A stretch of 64,000 nt of DNA from RUG14130 sp045598325 (lineage in GTDB: Bacteria; Bacillota; Clostridia; Christensenellales; Aristaeellaceae), in NCBI GenBank assembly GCA_045598325.1, contig JAZLLT010000065.1:1-64000 (forward strand), read 5' to 3'. Shown piece after piece: positions 24,166 to 33,137 of this stretch (the first letter of the stretch is position 1; each line of letters begins with the position of its first letter). The position numbers and the translations under genes were made by a program. The notes below the pieces were generated by a model. The model was not told the origin of the DNA. It did no database searches and saw only the letters and a list, made by a program, of their open reading frames with translations.

Positions 24166-26403
24166 TCAGAAGAGTGCGGAAGGGTCGACTTCCGTCTCTA
24201 TGGATACATTTTCGATTTCGGTCTGCGCTGCTTCCTCCATGACCGTGACCACGGCGGGCACATCGCCCGCGGTGTAGGTCTTGACCAGGATCTGGAAGCG
24301 GTACTCGTTTTTGATGCGCTTGATGGGCGCGGAGGATGTGTGGATGTTGAGGATGTGCCTCATGAGCAGTTTCTTCTCAAAGGCATCCCGCACCCGGCCG
24401 TCCAGTTCATCCGCCGCAAGGCGCGCCGCGTCCTCCGATACGGAGGAAACGATGAGCCGCACGATGGTGGTGAAGGGCGGATACATGGCACGGCGGCGGT
24501 AGGAGACCTCCGTTCCGTAGAAGGAGCGGTAGTCCTGCTTGACCGCGCTTTGGATGGCGTAGGCTTCGGGATTATAGGTCTGTATGATGACCTCGCCGCT
24601 TTTATCCGCTCGCCCCGCGCGTCCGGCCACCTGTGTGATCAGTTGGAAGGTGCGCTCGGCGGAGCGGAAATCGGGCAGGTTGAGGCTCGTGTCCGCGGCA
24701 ATGACGCCCACCATGGTGACTCTCGGGAAGTCCAGTCCCTTGGCGATCATCTGCGTGCCGACCAGAATATCGGCGTCACCCCGTCCGAAGGCGGAGAGGA
24801 TATCCGCGTGGGCATCCTTGCCGCTCGTAGTGTCCATGTCCATGCGCAGCACCCGCTTGTCCGGGAAGAGTTTTTGTGCTTCTTCCTCCACTTTCTGAGT
24901 GCCCGCGCCGAAGTATTTGATGAATTTACTGCCGCAGGAAGGACATACCGACGGATTGGGAATCTCCGCGCCGCAGTAATGGCATTTGAGGTTATTCTCG
25001 TTCGCGTGGTAGGTCATGGTCACATCGCAGGAAGCGCACTTGACCACATAGCCGCAGGAGCGGCAGGAAACGAAGGTGGAATGTCCGCGCCTGTTGAGGA
25101 ACAATATCGCCTGCTCCCCCGCGTCCATGCAACGCTTGAGGCTTTTGACCATGGCGGCGGAAAAGATGCTCTTGTTGCCTTTGGCCAGTTCTTCCCGCAT
25201 GTCGATGACGGTGCAGGAAGGAAGCGGTTTTTTGTTCGCCCGCTCGGTCAATTCCAGAAGCGTATATTTGTTTTCTTCCCGTACGCCCGGACGGGTGCGC
25301 ATGAAGGACCGGATGGACGGGGTTGCGCTTCCCAGCACCAGCACGCCGCCGCTTTGCTTCACACGCTCCGCGGCGATCTCGCGGGCGTCATAGCGGGGAT
25401 GCTTTTCGGACGCGTACGCGCCTTCGTGCTCCTCGTCGATGATGATGGCGCCGGGGTTTTCGATGGGTGCGAACACCGCGCTTCTCGCGCCGATGACCAC
25501 GGTCGCTTCGCCGTCACGGATACGCTGCCACTCGTCCAGCCGCTCGCCCGCGGACAGACGGGAATGGAGCACGGCGCAGGAGGCACCGAAACGGGCTTTG
25601 AACCAGCTGACCGTCTGGGGCGTCAGCGCGATTTCGGGCACAAGAATGATGGCGCCGCGTCCGCTTGCCAGCACCTTGCGGATGAGGTTGATGTAGACTT
25701 CCGTCTTGCCGCTGCCGGTCACGCCGTACAGCAGGAAGCGTCCGCCGCCGTTTTCATAGGCTTTCTTCATCTCGTCCGCCGCAGCCTGCTGTCCCGCGTT
25801 CAAGACGGGATCGGTTTTGGAGCGCATGGACTCCATTTCCTTGGGCGCGCGGTAGGAGCGCATACCGCCGATTTCAACGATGCCCTTTTTGACAAGGGCG
25901 CTGCAGGCAGCGGAAGCGCCGGGAATGTGCATTTCCAGAAACGCGACGGGCTGCTCGCCGCTTTCCAGCATGCGGATGATTTCGAGTTGTTTGGGCGCGC
26001 GGGAACAGAGTTTTTCCGCGTCCTCGATGGACGAAATGAGTTTTGCCGTGCGGATGGTCTTTTCCTTCACCCGTCCCATGCGCATCTGCGCGGGGATCAT
26101 GCAGCGGAGAGCATCCGCCATGGTGCAGGAATACTTTTCCCGCATGAATTCCATGAGCGTCAGCAGTTCCGGCAATATCACGCTGCTCAGTTTTTCCGCA
26201 ATGGGCTTGATCCTGCCCGCATCGATCCCGGCTTCATCGCTCATTTCGAGGACAAAGCCTTCCTTGCTCATGTGCCCGAAAGGGATGGCGACCATGTCCC
26301 CGGGACGGATGTCCATGCCCGCGGGAACGGCATAGGTGAAGCACCGGTCCAGCGCCTCACTGCTTATGTCCACGATCACCTTTGCGTAGCGCATGATTCT
26401 CAC
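24166..26403 (-). CDS. priA: primosomal protein N' (PriA helicase)
   Basis: PriA restarts stalled replication forks. The protein has an N-terminal DNA-binding domain, Walker A GVTGSGKTEVYI, the DEEH box (IIDEEHEGAYAS), the eight-cysteine zinc region (CRSCGYVVKCASC, then CHYCGAEIPNPSVCPSCG) and helicase motifs V-VI (QVAGRAGRADKSG). A GTG at 26403 overlaps the coaBC stop; an ATG at 26394 is the alternative start and gives 742 residues. A DnaD-like and a DnaI-like primosome protein are encoded at 45960-48363. Confidence 0.95.
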   Translation of the reverse strand: MRIMRYAKVIVDISSEALDRCFTYAVPAGMDIRPGDMVAIPFGHMSKEGFVLEMSDEAGIDAGRIKPIAEKLSSVILPELLTLMEFMREKYSCTMADALRCMIPAQMRMGRVKEKTIRTAKLISSIEDAEKLCSRAPKQLEIIRMLESGEQPVAFLEMHIPGASAACSALVKKGIVEIGGMRSYRAPKEMESMRSKTDPVLNAGQQAAADEMKKAYENGGGRFLLYGVTGSGKTEVYINLIRKVLASGRGAIILVPEIALTPQTVSWFKARFGASCAVLHSRLSAGERLDEWQRIRDGEATVVIGARSAVFAPIENPGAIIIDEEHEGAYASEKHPRYDAREIAAERVKQSGGVLVLGSATPSIRSFMRTRPGVREENKYTLLELTERANKKPLPSCTVIDMREELAKGNKSIFSAAMVKSLKRCMDAGEQAILFLNRRGHSTFVSCRSCGYVVKCASCDVTMTYHANENNLKCHYCGAEIPNPSVCPSCGSKFIKYFGAGTQKVEEEAQKLFPDKRVLRMDMDTTSGKDAHADILSAFGRGDADILVGTQMIAKGLDFPRVTMVGVIAADTSLNLPDFRSAERTFQLITQVAGRAGRADKSGEVIIQTYNPEAYAIQSAVKQDYRSFYGTEVSYRRRAMYPPFTTIVRLIVSSVSEDAARLAADELDGRVRDAFEKKLLMRHILNIHTSSAPIKRIKNEYRFQILVKTYTAGDVPAVVTVMEEAAQTEIENVSIETEVDPSALF

Positions 26404-27581
26404 TTTCTTAAGGTCAGCACCTTGTCCAGAATGACATTCGCGACTTCACGCTTGGACAGCATGGGGTGGCTTTCCCCACCGCCGTCCCACAGCAGGGTCA
26501 CGATATTGGTATCCGCGCCGAAGCCCGCGCCCGCCTGCGTCACATCATTGAGTACCATGAGGTCGGCGTTTTTACGGACGCGCTTTCCCTGCGCGTTTTC
26601 AAGGCAATGGTCCGTTTCGGCGGCAAACGCCACGAGGGTCTGCCCCTCCCGTTTGCTTTCGCCGATGGTCTTGGCGATGTCGGGCGTGGATATGAGTTCC
26701 AGCGTCATCCCTTCGCCCGTCTTCTTGATTTTGGTTTCGGAGACGGTCTTCGCGGTGAAGTCCGCGGGCGCCGCCGCCTGAATGACGATGTCGGCGGTCT
26801 CCGCGCCCTGTGTCACGGCGTCGTATAGGTCCTGCGTGGAAACCACATTCACGACCTTCACGGAAGAATCGGGCTTCCATTCCGTGGGACCCAGACACAG
26901 CGTCACATCCGCGCCCCGTTTCGCCGCTTCTTCGGCGACGGCGATGCCCATCTTCCCCGTGGAGCGGTTGGTGAGGAAACGGACGGGATCCAGCTTTTCA
27001 CGGGTGGGACCTGCGGTCACGAGGACTTTGAGCCCCGCCATATCCCGCACGGGCTCGGCGATCTCTCTGATTGCCCCGAAAATCTTTTCGGGCTCGCTCA
27101 TGCGTCCCATGTCGCTGTCCCCGCAGGCGAGAGAGCCGCTTTCGGGACCCACGAACAAGAAGCCGCGCTTTTTGAGCAGGGCGATGTTGTCCTGCACGGC
27201 GGCGCTTTTCCACATCACATTGTTCATGGCAGGCGCGATGAGAACGGGGCACGGCATCGCCATGACCGCGGTGGACAGGAGGTCGTCCGCGATGCCGCAG
27301 GCGATCTTGCCGATGATGTCCGCCGTCGCGGGGGCGATCACGCACACATCCGCGAACTTGGCAAGGCTGATATGCTCGATCTCAAAGGGGCGGTCGAAGC
27401 CGTCGGTGGACACGCGGTTGCCCGTAAGGGTCTCGAAAGTGAGGGGCGTGACGAACTTCGTCCCGCTTTCCGTCATGACCACGCGCACATCCCAGCCCGC
27501 CTTCTTCATCAGGCGGGTGAGTTCGCAGGCTTTATATGCCGCGATGCCTCCGGTGACGCCCAAAACGATGTTGTGTTTCAT
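26400..27581 (-). CDS. coaBC: bifunctional phosphopantothenoylcysteine decarboxylase / phosphopantothenate-cysteine ligase
   Basis: It carries out two steps of coenzyme A synthesis. The N-terminal CoaC flavoprotein half (to about residue 185) has LGVTGGIAAYKACEL, IAPAMNNVMWKS and the substrate-clamp cysteine in SGSLACGDSDMGRM. The CoaB half has VTAGPTREKLDPVRFLTNRSTGKMG and AAAPADFTAK. 393 residues is normal. AGGAC precedes the ATG. An 88-base gap from rpoZ shows only an imperfect hairpin (about 27614-27649) and no gene. Confidence 0.96.
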   Translation of the reverse strand: MKHNIVLGVTGGIAAYKACELTRLMKKAGWDVRVVMTESGTKFVTPLTFETLTGNRVSTDGFDRPFEIEHISLAKFADVCVIAPATADIIGKIACGIADDLLSTAVMAMPCPVLIAPAMNNVMWKSAAVQDNIALLKKRGFLFVGPESGSLACGDSDMGRMSEPEKIFGAIREIAEPVRDMAGLKVLVTAGPTREKLDPVRFLTNRSTGKMGIAVAEEAAKRGADVTLCLGPTEWKPDSSVKVVNVVSTQDLYDAVTQGAETADIVIQAAAPADFTAKTVSETKIKKTGEGMTLELISTPDIAKTIGESKREGQTLVAFAAETDHCLENAQGKRVRKNADLMVLNDVTQAGAGFGADTNIVTLLWDGGGESHPMLSKREVANVILDKVLTLRK

Positions 27582-27669
27582 GATTTCGTCCTATCCGAAT
27601 AATAGCACATAAGCCGGAGCGCTTTGCTTTTTTCAAAACGCTTCGGCATTTGTTCCGTTTTTGGAATTC

Positions 27670-27879
27670 TTACTGCTCCGCTTCGTTCTTTTCGTAAGTG
27701 AGCAGACCGCGGTTGATCTCCTCGATGGCAATGGACAGGGGCTTGGTGAGGTCCTTGGCATCGTACAGAGGGGCGTCTCCGCCGATCAACTGGCGGGCGC
27801 GCTTGGCAGCCTCAACGGCCAGCGTATAGCGGCAGTCGGTCTTTTTGAGCAGTTCATTGATGGGAGGTTCGGTCATCAT
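27670..27879 (-). CDS. rpoZ: RNA polymerase omega subunit
   Basis: The 69-residue protein matches omega: PPINELLKKTDCRYTLAVEAAKRARQL and the late KPLSIAIEEINRGLL. Omega helps assemble the beta' subunit. GGAG lies upstream of the doubled ATG. The gene directly follows yicC by 19 bases; gmk, which usually lies between them, is not here. Confidence 0.93.
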   Translation of the reverse strand: MMTEPPINELLKKTDCRYTLAVEAAKRARQLIGGDAPLYDAKDLTKPLSIAIEEINRGLLTYEKNEAEQ

Positions 27880-27898
27880 ATCTATGTCAACTCCTTTG

Positions 27899-28771
27899 TC
27901 ATTCTACATTCTGCAGTTGCTCGCGCAGTTTTTCGATGGCGCTCTTGCAGGCGAGCACGGCGTCCGTGATGGGCACATCCTGGGACTTGCTGGAAATGGT
28001 GTTGACCTCGCGGTTCATCTCCTGCACCAGGAAATCGAGAGCGCGGCCCGCGGGCTCGGTGCCTTCGCACTTTTCACGGGCGTGGGCGATGTGGGAGCGC
28101 AGGCGCCAGGTTTCCTCGTCCACCGGGGCTTTGTCCGCCATGATGGCGACTTCCTGCGCGATGCGGGCGGGGTCCACCTTGCCGTCCAGCAGTTCATTGA
28201 GCCGGTCGGTCAGTTTCCTGCGGTATTCCTCCACCGTTTCGGGATAACGCGCGTCCACGATGAAACTCTTCTGCTCGATTTCCTCCATGATGGTGAGCAG
28301 GGCTATTTTCATCTTCTCCCCTTCCACGGCGCGCATTTCGACGAGTTTGTCGATGGCGGCGTTCAGGGTGTCCCCGAACAGCGCCTTCACCGCTTCCTCG
28401 TCTTCGTCCGCGTCGGTCACGGTGAGGACATCGGGATAACCCGAAAGAGCCGTGAGGGTCGCATTGTTCTGAATTCCTGTATGATCGGACAGTTCACTTA
28501 GCGCCTTCATGTAGGCGCCCGCCAGCGCCGTGTCCACGGAGACGATCTTGCTGTCCGTGCGGGTGTTGCGGTAGGTCACCATGACCTCCACATGGCCGCG
28601 GGAAAGCCGGCTCGTCAGTATCGCGCGGGCATCGTCCTCCAGAAAGAGGAGATTCCTCGGCATGCGGAACGCGAGGTCCAGAAACCTGTGGTTTACCGAT
28701 TTGAGTTCTATCGTCATGGCGCGCCCGTCGATGGTGAGGGATGCGCGCCCGTAACCGGACATTGAAAGCAT
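27899..28771 (-). CDS. yicC: YicC/YloC family endoribonuclease
   Basis: YicC proteins are recently described endoribonucleases linked to sRNA decay in E. coli. The 290-residue product starts MLSMSGYGRASL (family: SMTGYGR), has VNHRFLDLAFRMP, the VDPARIAQEVAIMADKAPVDEE box and a C-terminal GRALDFLVQEMNREVNTISSK with the conserved acidic residues. It is the first gene of the operon down to rpe, with a promoter at 28802-28810. Confidence 0.94.
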   Translation of the reverse strand: MLSMSGYGRASLTIDGRAMTIELKSVNHRFLDLAFRMPRNLLFLEDDARAILTSRLSRGHVEVMVTYRNTRTDSKIVSVDTALAGAYMKALSELSDHTGIQNNATLTALSGYPDVLTVTDADEDEEAVKALFGDTLNAAIDKLVEMRAVEGEKMKIALLTIMEEIEQKSFIVDARYPETVEEYRRKLTDRLNELLDGKVDPARIAQEVAIMADKAPVDEETWRLRSHIAHAREKCEGTEPAGRALDFLVQEMNREVNTISSKSQDVPITDAVLACKSAIEKLREQLQNVE

Positions 28772-28801
28772 TCTTACCTACCGTGCCTTTCTCAACGCAT
28801 T

Positions 28802-28810
28802 ATTATAGCA
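28802..28810 (-). promoter_or_regulatory. extended -10 promoter of the yicC operon
   Basis: Minus-strand TGC-TATAAT (28810-28802). No good -35 is visible 17 bases upstream, which fits an extended -10 promoter. It lies in the 58-base gap between ligA and yicC; no terminator is seen after ligA. Confidence 0.6.
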
Positions 28811-28829
28811 TAAATTCCCGTTTTGTGTG

Positions 28830-30809
28830 TTATGCTTTGTTTATCATTTGCTCAAATTCGTCTTCAAATACGATGCGGACGCCCAGTTTTTGCGCCTTGT
28901 CCAGTTTGCTGCCGGGATTTTCACCCACGAGCACGAAACCGGTCTTTGCCGAGACGGAGGAGGACGCCTTGCCGCCGTTTTGGCGGATGACTTCTTCGAT
29001 CTCCGTTCTGCCGTAGCGGGACAGCGTTCCCGTGACGACCACGGTCACTCCGTTCAGCGGTCCGTCCGCGGAGACGGTCTCCCATACGGGCGAAACGCCT
29101 TTGGCGAGCAGACGCAGGGTATGCTCACGGCTCACTTCATCGGAAAAGAAGCCCGTCACGGACGCCGCCACGACGGCGCCGATGTCGTTTAGGGCGGTCA
29201 GGCTCTCCTCGTCCGCCTTCATGAGGGCCTCGATGGAGCCGAAGTGGGTCGCGAGGTCGCGGGCGGTCTTGACGCCGATATTGGGGATGCCCAGGGCAAA
29301 AATGAATGAATTGAGTTTCACATGCTTGGATTTTTCGATTTCTTCCAGCAGTTTGTCCGCCTTTTTGTCCTTGAAGCCTTCCAGCGCCATGAGTTTTTCT
29401 TTCGTGAGATCGTACAGGTCCGCACAGTCGTGGATGCCCAGTTCTTCAATGAGTTTTCTGGCGGTCTTTTCGGAGAAGGCGTCGATGTCCATGGCTTCGC
29501 GGCCCGCGAAGTGGCTCACGCGCATCACGATCTGATCGATGCAGCCTTCGGAATTGGGGCACACGATGAACGCCCCTTTTTCGACCACGGGCGTTCCGCA
29601 GCAGGGACACACCGCGGGCTTCTCGATGGTCTTTTCATCCGGGAAATATTCGTCCACGCGGCCCATGATCTCGGGAATGACCTCGTTGGACCGGCGCAGC
29701 CACACCTTCGCGCCGATTTTCAGTTTCTTGCGCAGGATGTCGCCGTAATTATTGAGGGTCGCCTTGCTGACCGTGGCGCCCGCGATGTCCACGGGATCCA
29801 CATGGCCGAGCGGCGTCAGTTTGCCCGTTCTGCCCATTTCCCAGGTGACATCGCGCAGCATGGTGGTGACTTCCACCGCCACAAACTTGAACGCGACTGC
29901 CCAGCGGGGGAATTTCTCGGTGTTTCCGAGGACTTCTCGGGTGGCGTAGTCGGTGATTTTGATGACCGCGCCGTCGATGAGATAGTCCAGTTCTCCCCTG
30001 CTCAAATCGATTTCATGGATGCGTTCAATGACTTCGTCCGCGTTTTTCGCGGGCAGTTCCACATCGGACACGGGGAAATGGTTTTCGCGCAGGAAGTCCA
30101 GCATCTCCTGCTGGCTTTTGAACGAGATGCCTTCGATGTAGTTCACATCGTAGAAACACGCATCCAGTTTCCTTTCGGCGGTGACGGCGGGATCCAGATT
30201 GCGCAGAGCGCCCGCGGCGGCATTGCGCGCGTTTTTGAGAGGCTCGTCCGCGGTCTCGTTGTATTTTTCCAGGGTGGACAGGCGCATGTAGCACTCGCCG
30301 TGTACCTCGAGCGTACCCTTGTATCCGATGGAGAGCGGGATGGATCGGATGGTGAGCGCCTGCGGCAGGATCACCTCGCCCACGGTTCCGTTTCCTCGGG
30401 TGGCGGCCTGAACGAGATTGCCCTCTTTGTAGGTGAGGCAGAGGGTCAGTCCGTCGAATTTGTGCTCGACCACGAAAGAGAGCGGCGGAAGATCCGCGCC
30501 CTGTGCCACCGCCTCATCGCGCAGTTTTTGCGCACGGAGCATCCAGTCCCGGACCGCGTCCTCGCTCTGGGCTTTGTCCATACTGAGCAGGCGCACGATA
30601 TGGGTGTGGGACTCAAATTCCCTGAGCGGCGCGCCGCCGACCCGCTTGGTGGGCGAATCGGGCAGGGTAACGCCCGTCTGCTTTTCAAGGCGCACGAGTT
30701 CGTCGTACAGGACATCGTACTCCTTATCCGTGACGGTGGGGTTATCGAGGGTGTAGTATTCATAGCCGTAGCGGTTGAGCAGAGCTACCAGTTCCCGCAT
30801 TCTGTCCAT
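28830..30809 (-). CDS. ligA: NAD-dependent DNA ligase
   Basis: It seals nicks using NAD+. The start is ATG 30809 with GAGG upstream, two bases after the pcrA stop; an upstream in-frame TTG overlaps pcrA. Domains: Ia/adenylation with the catalytic lysine in EHKFDGLTLCL, OB fold, Cys4 zinc finger (CPCCGTPV, CPNSEGC), helix-hairpin-helix region (IEELGIHDCADLYDL onward) and a C-terminal BRCT domain (LNGVTVVVTGTLSRYGR). 659 residues, complete. Confidence 0.96.
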   Translation of the reverse strand: MDRMRELVALLNRYGYEYYTLDNPTVTDKEYDVLYDELVRLEKQTGVTLPDSPTKRVGGAPLREFESHTHIVRLLSMDKAQSEDAVRDWMLRAQKLRDEAVAQGADLPPLSFVVEHKFDGLTLCLTYKEGNLVQAATRGNGTVGEVILPQALTIRSIPLSIGYKGTLEVHGECYMRLSTLEKYNETADEPLKNARNAAAGALRNLDPAVTAERKLDACFYDVNYIEGISFKSQQEMLDFLRENHFPVSDVELPAKNADEVIERIHEIDLSRGELDYLIDGAVIKITDYATREVLGNTEKFPRWAVAFKFVAVEVTTMLRDVTWEMGRTGKLTPLGHVDPVDIAGATVSKATLNNYGDILRKKLKIGAKVWLRRSNEVIPEIMGRVDEYFPDEKTIEKPAVCPCCGTPVVEKGAFIVCPNSEGCIDQIVMRVSHFAGREAMDIDAFSEKTARKLIEELGIHDCADLYDLTKEKLMALEGFKDKKADKLLEEIEKSKHVKLNSFIFALGIPNIGVKTARDLATHFGSIEALMKADEESLTALNDIGAVVAASVTGFFSDEVSREHTLRLLAKGVSPVWETVSADGPLNGVTVVVTGTLSRYGRTEIEEVIRQNGGKASSSVSAKTGFVLVGENPGSKLDKAQKLGVRIVFEDEFEQMINKA

Positions 30810-30811
30810 AA

Positions 30812-33049
30812 TCAATCCTCAATCAGTCTGATGGGCGCGTTGTTGGCGTCCATGATTTTGGTGCCGATGTACTTGCCGAAGTCGACGGTAATGTAGAAAC
30901 CGGTGTTTTTTTCGTTGATGCCCGTCACGATGCCGTCTCCGAATGACTTATGATGCACTTTGTCGCCGGGCTTAAAGGTGGTGGACACCGCCCGGGGCGC
31001 CGCCGGCTGCGCGCCGAATCCGCGGGTCACGCCCGGGATGTTTCCGAGGGCCGGTTTCACCGCGGGTCTGTGGGGCTCCGCGTACTGCGGCTGCGGGCGG
31101 GACGGCATGGTGAGCCGCACGGAGGGCGCCGCCCTGCGTCCGTCCTCGATGAGCGCGCGGGGGATCTCGGAAACGAAGCGGGACATCTGGTTTGCCTGCC
31201 GGGAATTGTACAGCGTCCGCGTGCGGGCATGGCTCAGGAACAAACGCTTCTTCGCGCGGGTGATGCCCACATACATGAGCCGCCGCTCCTCTTCCAGTTG
31301 GTTTTCCTCTTCCATGGCGCGGGTCAGGGGGAACACGGTCTCCTCAAGACCCGTGATGAACACATTTTCGAATTCCAGACCTTTGGCGGAATGGATGGTC
31401 ATTAGGGTAACGATCTTGGTGCGTTCCTCGAGGCGGTCGGTATCCGTGACCAGAGCCACATTTTCGAGGAAGCCGAGGATGCCCTCCTCGGGATTCACAC
31501 GCTCGTATTCCGTAACGGCCGCCACGAATTCGTCAAGGTTCTCCGCCTTGCTTTCGTCCTCGGGGTCCTTGCTGTTTTCGTATTGTTTACGCAGTCCCGT
31601 GTCCTTCATGAGTGCCACGATGAACTCCGTCATGGGCATGTCGATGAGTTTTCCCGTAAGGTCCGCCATGAGATCGGCGAATCCCTTGATGGCGGTGACG
31701 GCACGGGCGCTGAGCCCGGCCCGGTCCGCTTCGAAGGCGGCAGACATGAGACTGATGCCGCCGCTGACCGCGTAGGCGGACAGCGTTTCCACGGAGGCGT
31801 CGCCGATACCGCGGCGGGGCTCGTTGATGACGCGGCGGAACGCCACATCGTCTTCGGGATTCACGAGCAGACGCAGATAGGCGACCACATCCTTGATTTC
31901 CTTGCGGTCATAGAATTTGAGCCCGCCGTAGACGCCGTACTTGACGCCGCGGCGCACGAGCGCTTCTTCGAGCACGCGGCTCTGGGCGTTGGTGCGGTAA
32001 AGCACCGCGATGTCGCCCAGTTCGCAGCCCTGCTTTTCCAGTTGCTTGATATTGTCGCAGACCCATGCGGCTTCGTCCCGCTCATCGGCGGCGTGGCACA
32101 GACGGATCTTTTCGCCGTCCCCCGCCTCGGTCCACAGAGTCTTGTCCTTGCGGGCGGTGTTGTGGCGGATGACCTTGTTGGCAGCTTCCAGAATCGTGGA
32201 GGTGGAGCGGTAGTTTTCTTCCAGTTTGATGACCTTTGTGGAGCCGAAATCCTTCTCGAAATTCAGGATATTGCGGATGTCCGCGCCGCGCCAGCCGTAA
32301 ATGGACTGGTCGTCATCGCCGACGACACACACATTTTTGCGTTCGCCCGCCAGCAGACGGATCAGTTGATACTGCGCCACATTGGTGTCCTGATACTCGT
32401 CCACCATGATGTAGCGGAATTTGTTTTGGTAACTTTCGAGGACCGGCGGGTTCTCGACCAGCAGTTCCAGCGTCTTGACCAGCAGGTCGTCAAAATCCAG
32501 CGCGTTATTGGCCTGCAGGCGCTTTTCGTACTCGACATAGATCTTGTAGTAGGGTCTCGATCGCGCGTCGGCGTTTTCCTTGAGCCATTCCTCCGGGCTC
32601 AGCATGCGGTTTTTCGCGTCCGAAATGACCGCCTTGACCGAGCGGGGCGGATAGTTTTTATCGTTGATGTTGAGGTCTTTCAGGATGTGCTTGATGACCG
32701 TCATTTTGTCATCTTCGTCGAAAATGGTGAATTCCCGCTTATAGCCCAGTTTTTCGATATCGCGGCGCAGGATGCGGGCGCAGGCGGCGTGGAAGGTCAT
32801 GACCCACGCGTCCTCGGTGGCGCCGGGCGACAGCAAATCCACCCTCTCGCGCATCTCGCGGGCGGCTTTGTTGGTAAATGTTATGGCGAGGATATTCCAC
32901 GGGCGGACGCCGTGCTCGATCATGTATGCCATGCGGAAAGTGAGCACGCGGGTCTTGCCGGAACCCGCGCCCGCGAACACGAGCAGAGGGCCTTCCGTGG
33001 TTTCCACCGCTTCTCTTTGCGGCGGGTTGAGTTTCGTGAGGTCTAACAT
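30812..33049 (-). CDS. pcrA: ATP-dependent DNA helicase PcrA (UvrD/Rep family)
   Basis: This 3'-5' helicase works in repair and in rolling-circle replication. The start ATG 33049 (MLDLTKLNPPQREAV) has AAAGGA upstream. Motifs: Walker A GAGSGKTRVLT, DEYQDTNVAQ, GDDDQSIYGWRGA, EENYRST, TIHSAKGLEFENVF and YVGITRAKKRLFL. The C-terminal 90 residues hold a linker and the Tudor-like RNA-polymerase-binding module typical of PcrA (FKPGDKVHHKSFGDGIVTGI). It is co-transcribed with ligA. Confidence 0.96.
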   Translation of the reverse strand: MLDLTKLNPPQREAVETTEGPLLVFAGAGSGKTRVLTFRMAYMIEHGVRPWNILAITFTNKAAREMRERVDLLSPGATEDAWVMTFHAACARILRRDIEKLGYKREFTIFDEDDKMTVIKHILKDLNINDKNYPPRSVKAVISDAKNRMLSPEEWLKENADARSRPYYKIYVEYEKRLQANNALDFDDLLVKTLELLVENPPVLESYQNKFRYIMVDEYQDTNVAQYQLIRLLAGERKNVCVVGDDDQSIYGWRGADIRNILNFEKDFGSTKVIKLEENYRSTSTILEAANKVIRHNTARKDKTLWTEAGDGEKIRLCHAADERDEAAWVCDNIKQLEKQGCELGDIAVLYRTNAQSRVLEEALVRRGVKYGVYGGLKFYDRKEIKDVVAYLRLLVNPEDDVAFRRVINEPRRGIGDASVETLSAYAVSGGISLMSAAFEADRAGLSARAVTAIKGFADLMADLTGKLIDMPMTEFIVALMKDTGLRKQYENSKDPEDESKAENLDEFVAAVTEYERVNPEEGILGFLENVALVTDTDRLEERTKIVTLMTIHSAKGLEFENVFITGLEETVFPLTRAMEEENQLEEERRLMYVGITRAKKRLFLSHARTRTLYNSRQANQMSRFVSEIPRALIEDGRRAAPSVRLTMPSRPQPQYAEPHRPAVKPALGNIPGVTRGFGAQPAAPRAVSTTFKPGDKVHHKSFGDGIVTGINEKNTGFYITVDFGKYIGTKIMDANNAPIRLIED

Positions 33050-33081
33050 CGGTGAATCCTTTCGCATACCTATTCAGATTG

Positions 33082-33110
33082 ATTATACCAAAAACGGCAC
33101 GCCTTATCAA
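33082..33110 (-). promoter_or_regulatory. promoter of pcrA-ligA, built into the preceding terminator
   Basis: Minus-strand TTGATA (33110-33105), 17 bases, TATAAT (33087-33082). The -35 lies in the loop of the upstream terminator hairpin and the spacer is its descending arm and T-tract. Confidence 0.75.
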
Positions 33111-33119
33111 GCGTGCCGT
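33088..33119 (-). terminator. terminator after the HAD phosphatase gene
   Basis: Minus strand: a nine-base perfect stem, ACGGCACGC (33119-33111) with GCGTGCCGT (33102-33094), an eight-base loop, then TTTTGG. It ends the aminotransferase-tyrS-yigZ-rluA-HAD unit. Confidence 0.85.
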
Positions 33120-33137
33120 GAAAATGAAATAGTATTG

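Noticed and set aside
23596..26781. 1061-codon open frame on the plus strand
   Set aside because: It lies opposite fmt, def, priA and coaBC, which are all clear genes; the frame is open only because of GC-rich third positions. Similar shadows at 4150-6765, 9591-11075 and 20954-22846 were rejected for the same reason.
27614..27649. Terminator between rpoZ and coaBC
   Set aside because: An imperfect hairpin is visible, but no T-run follows on the minus strand.
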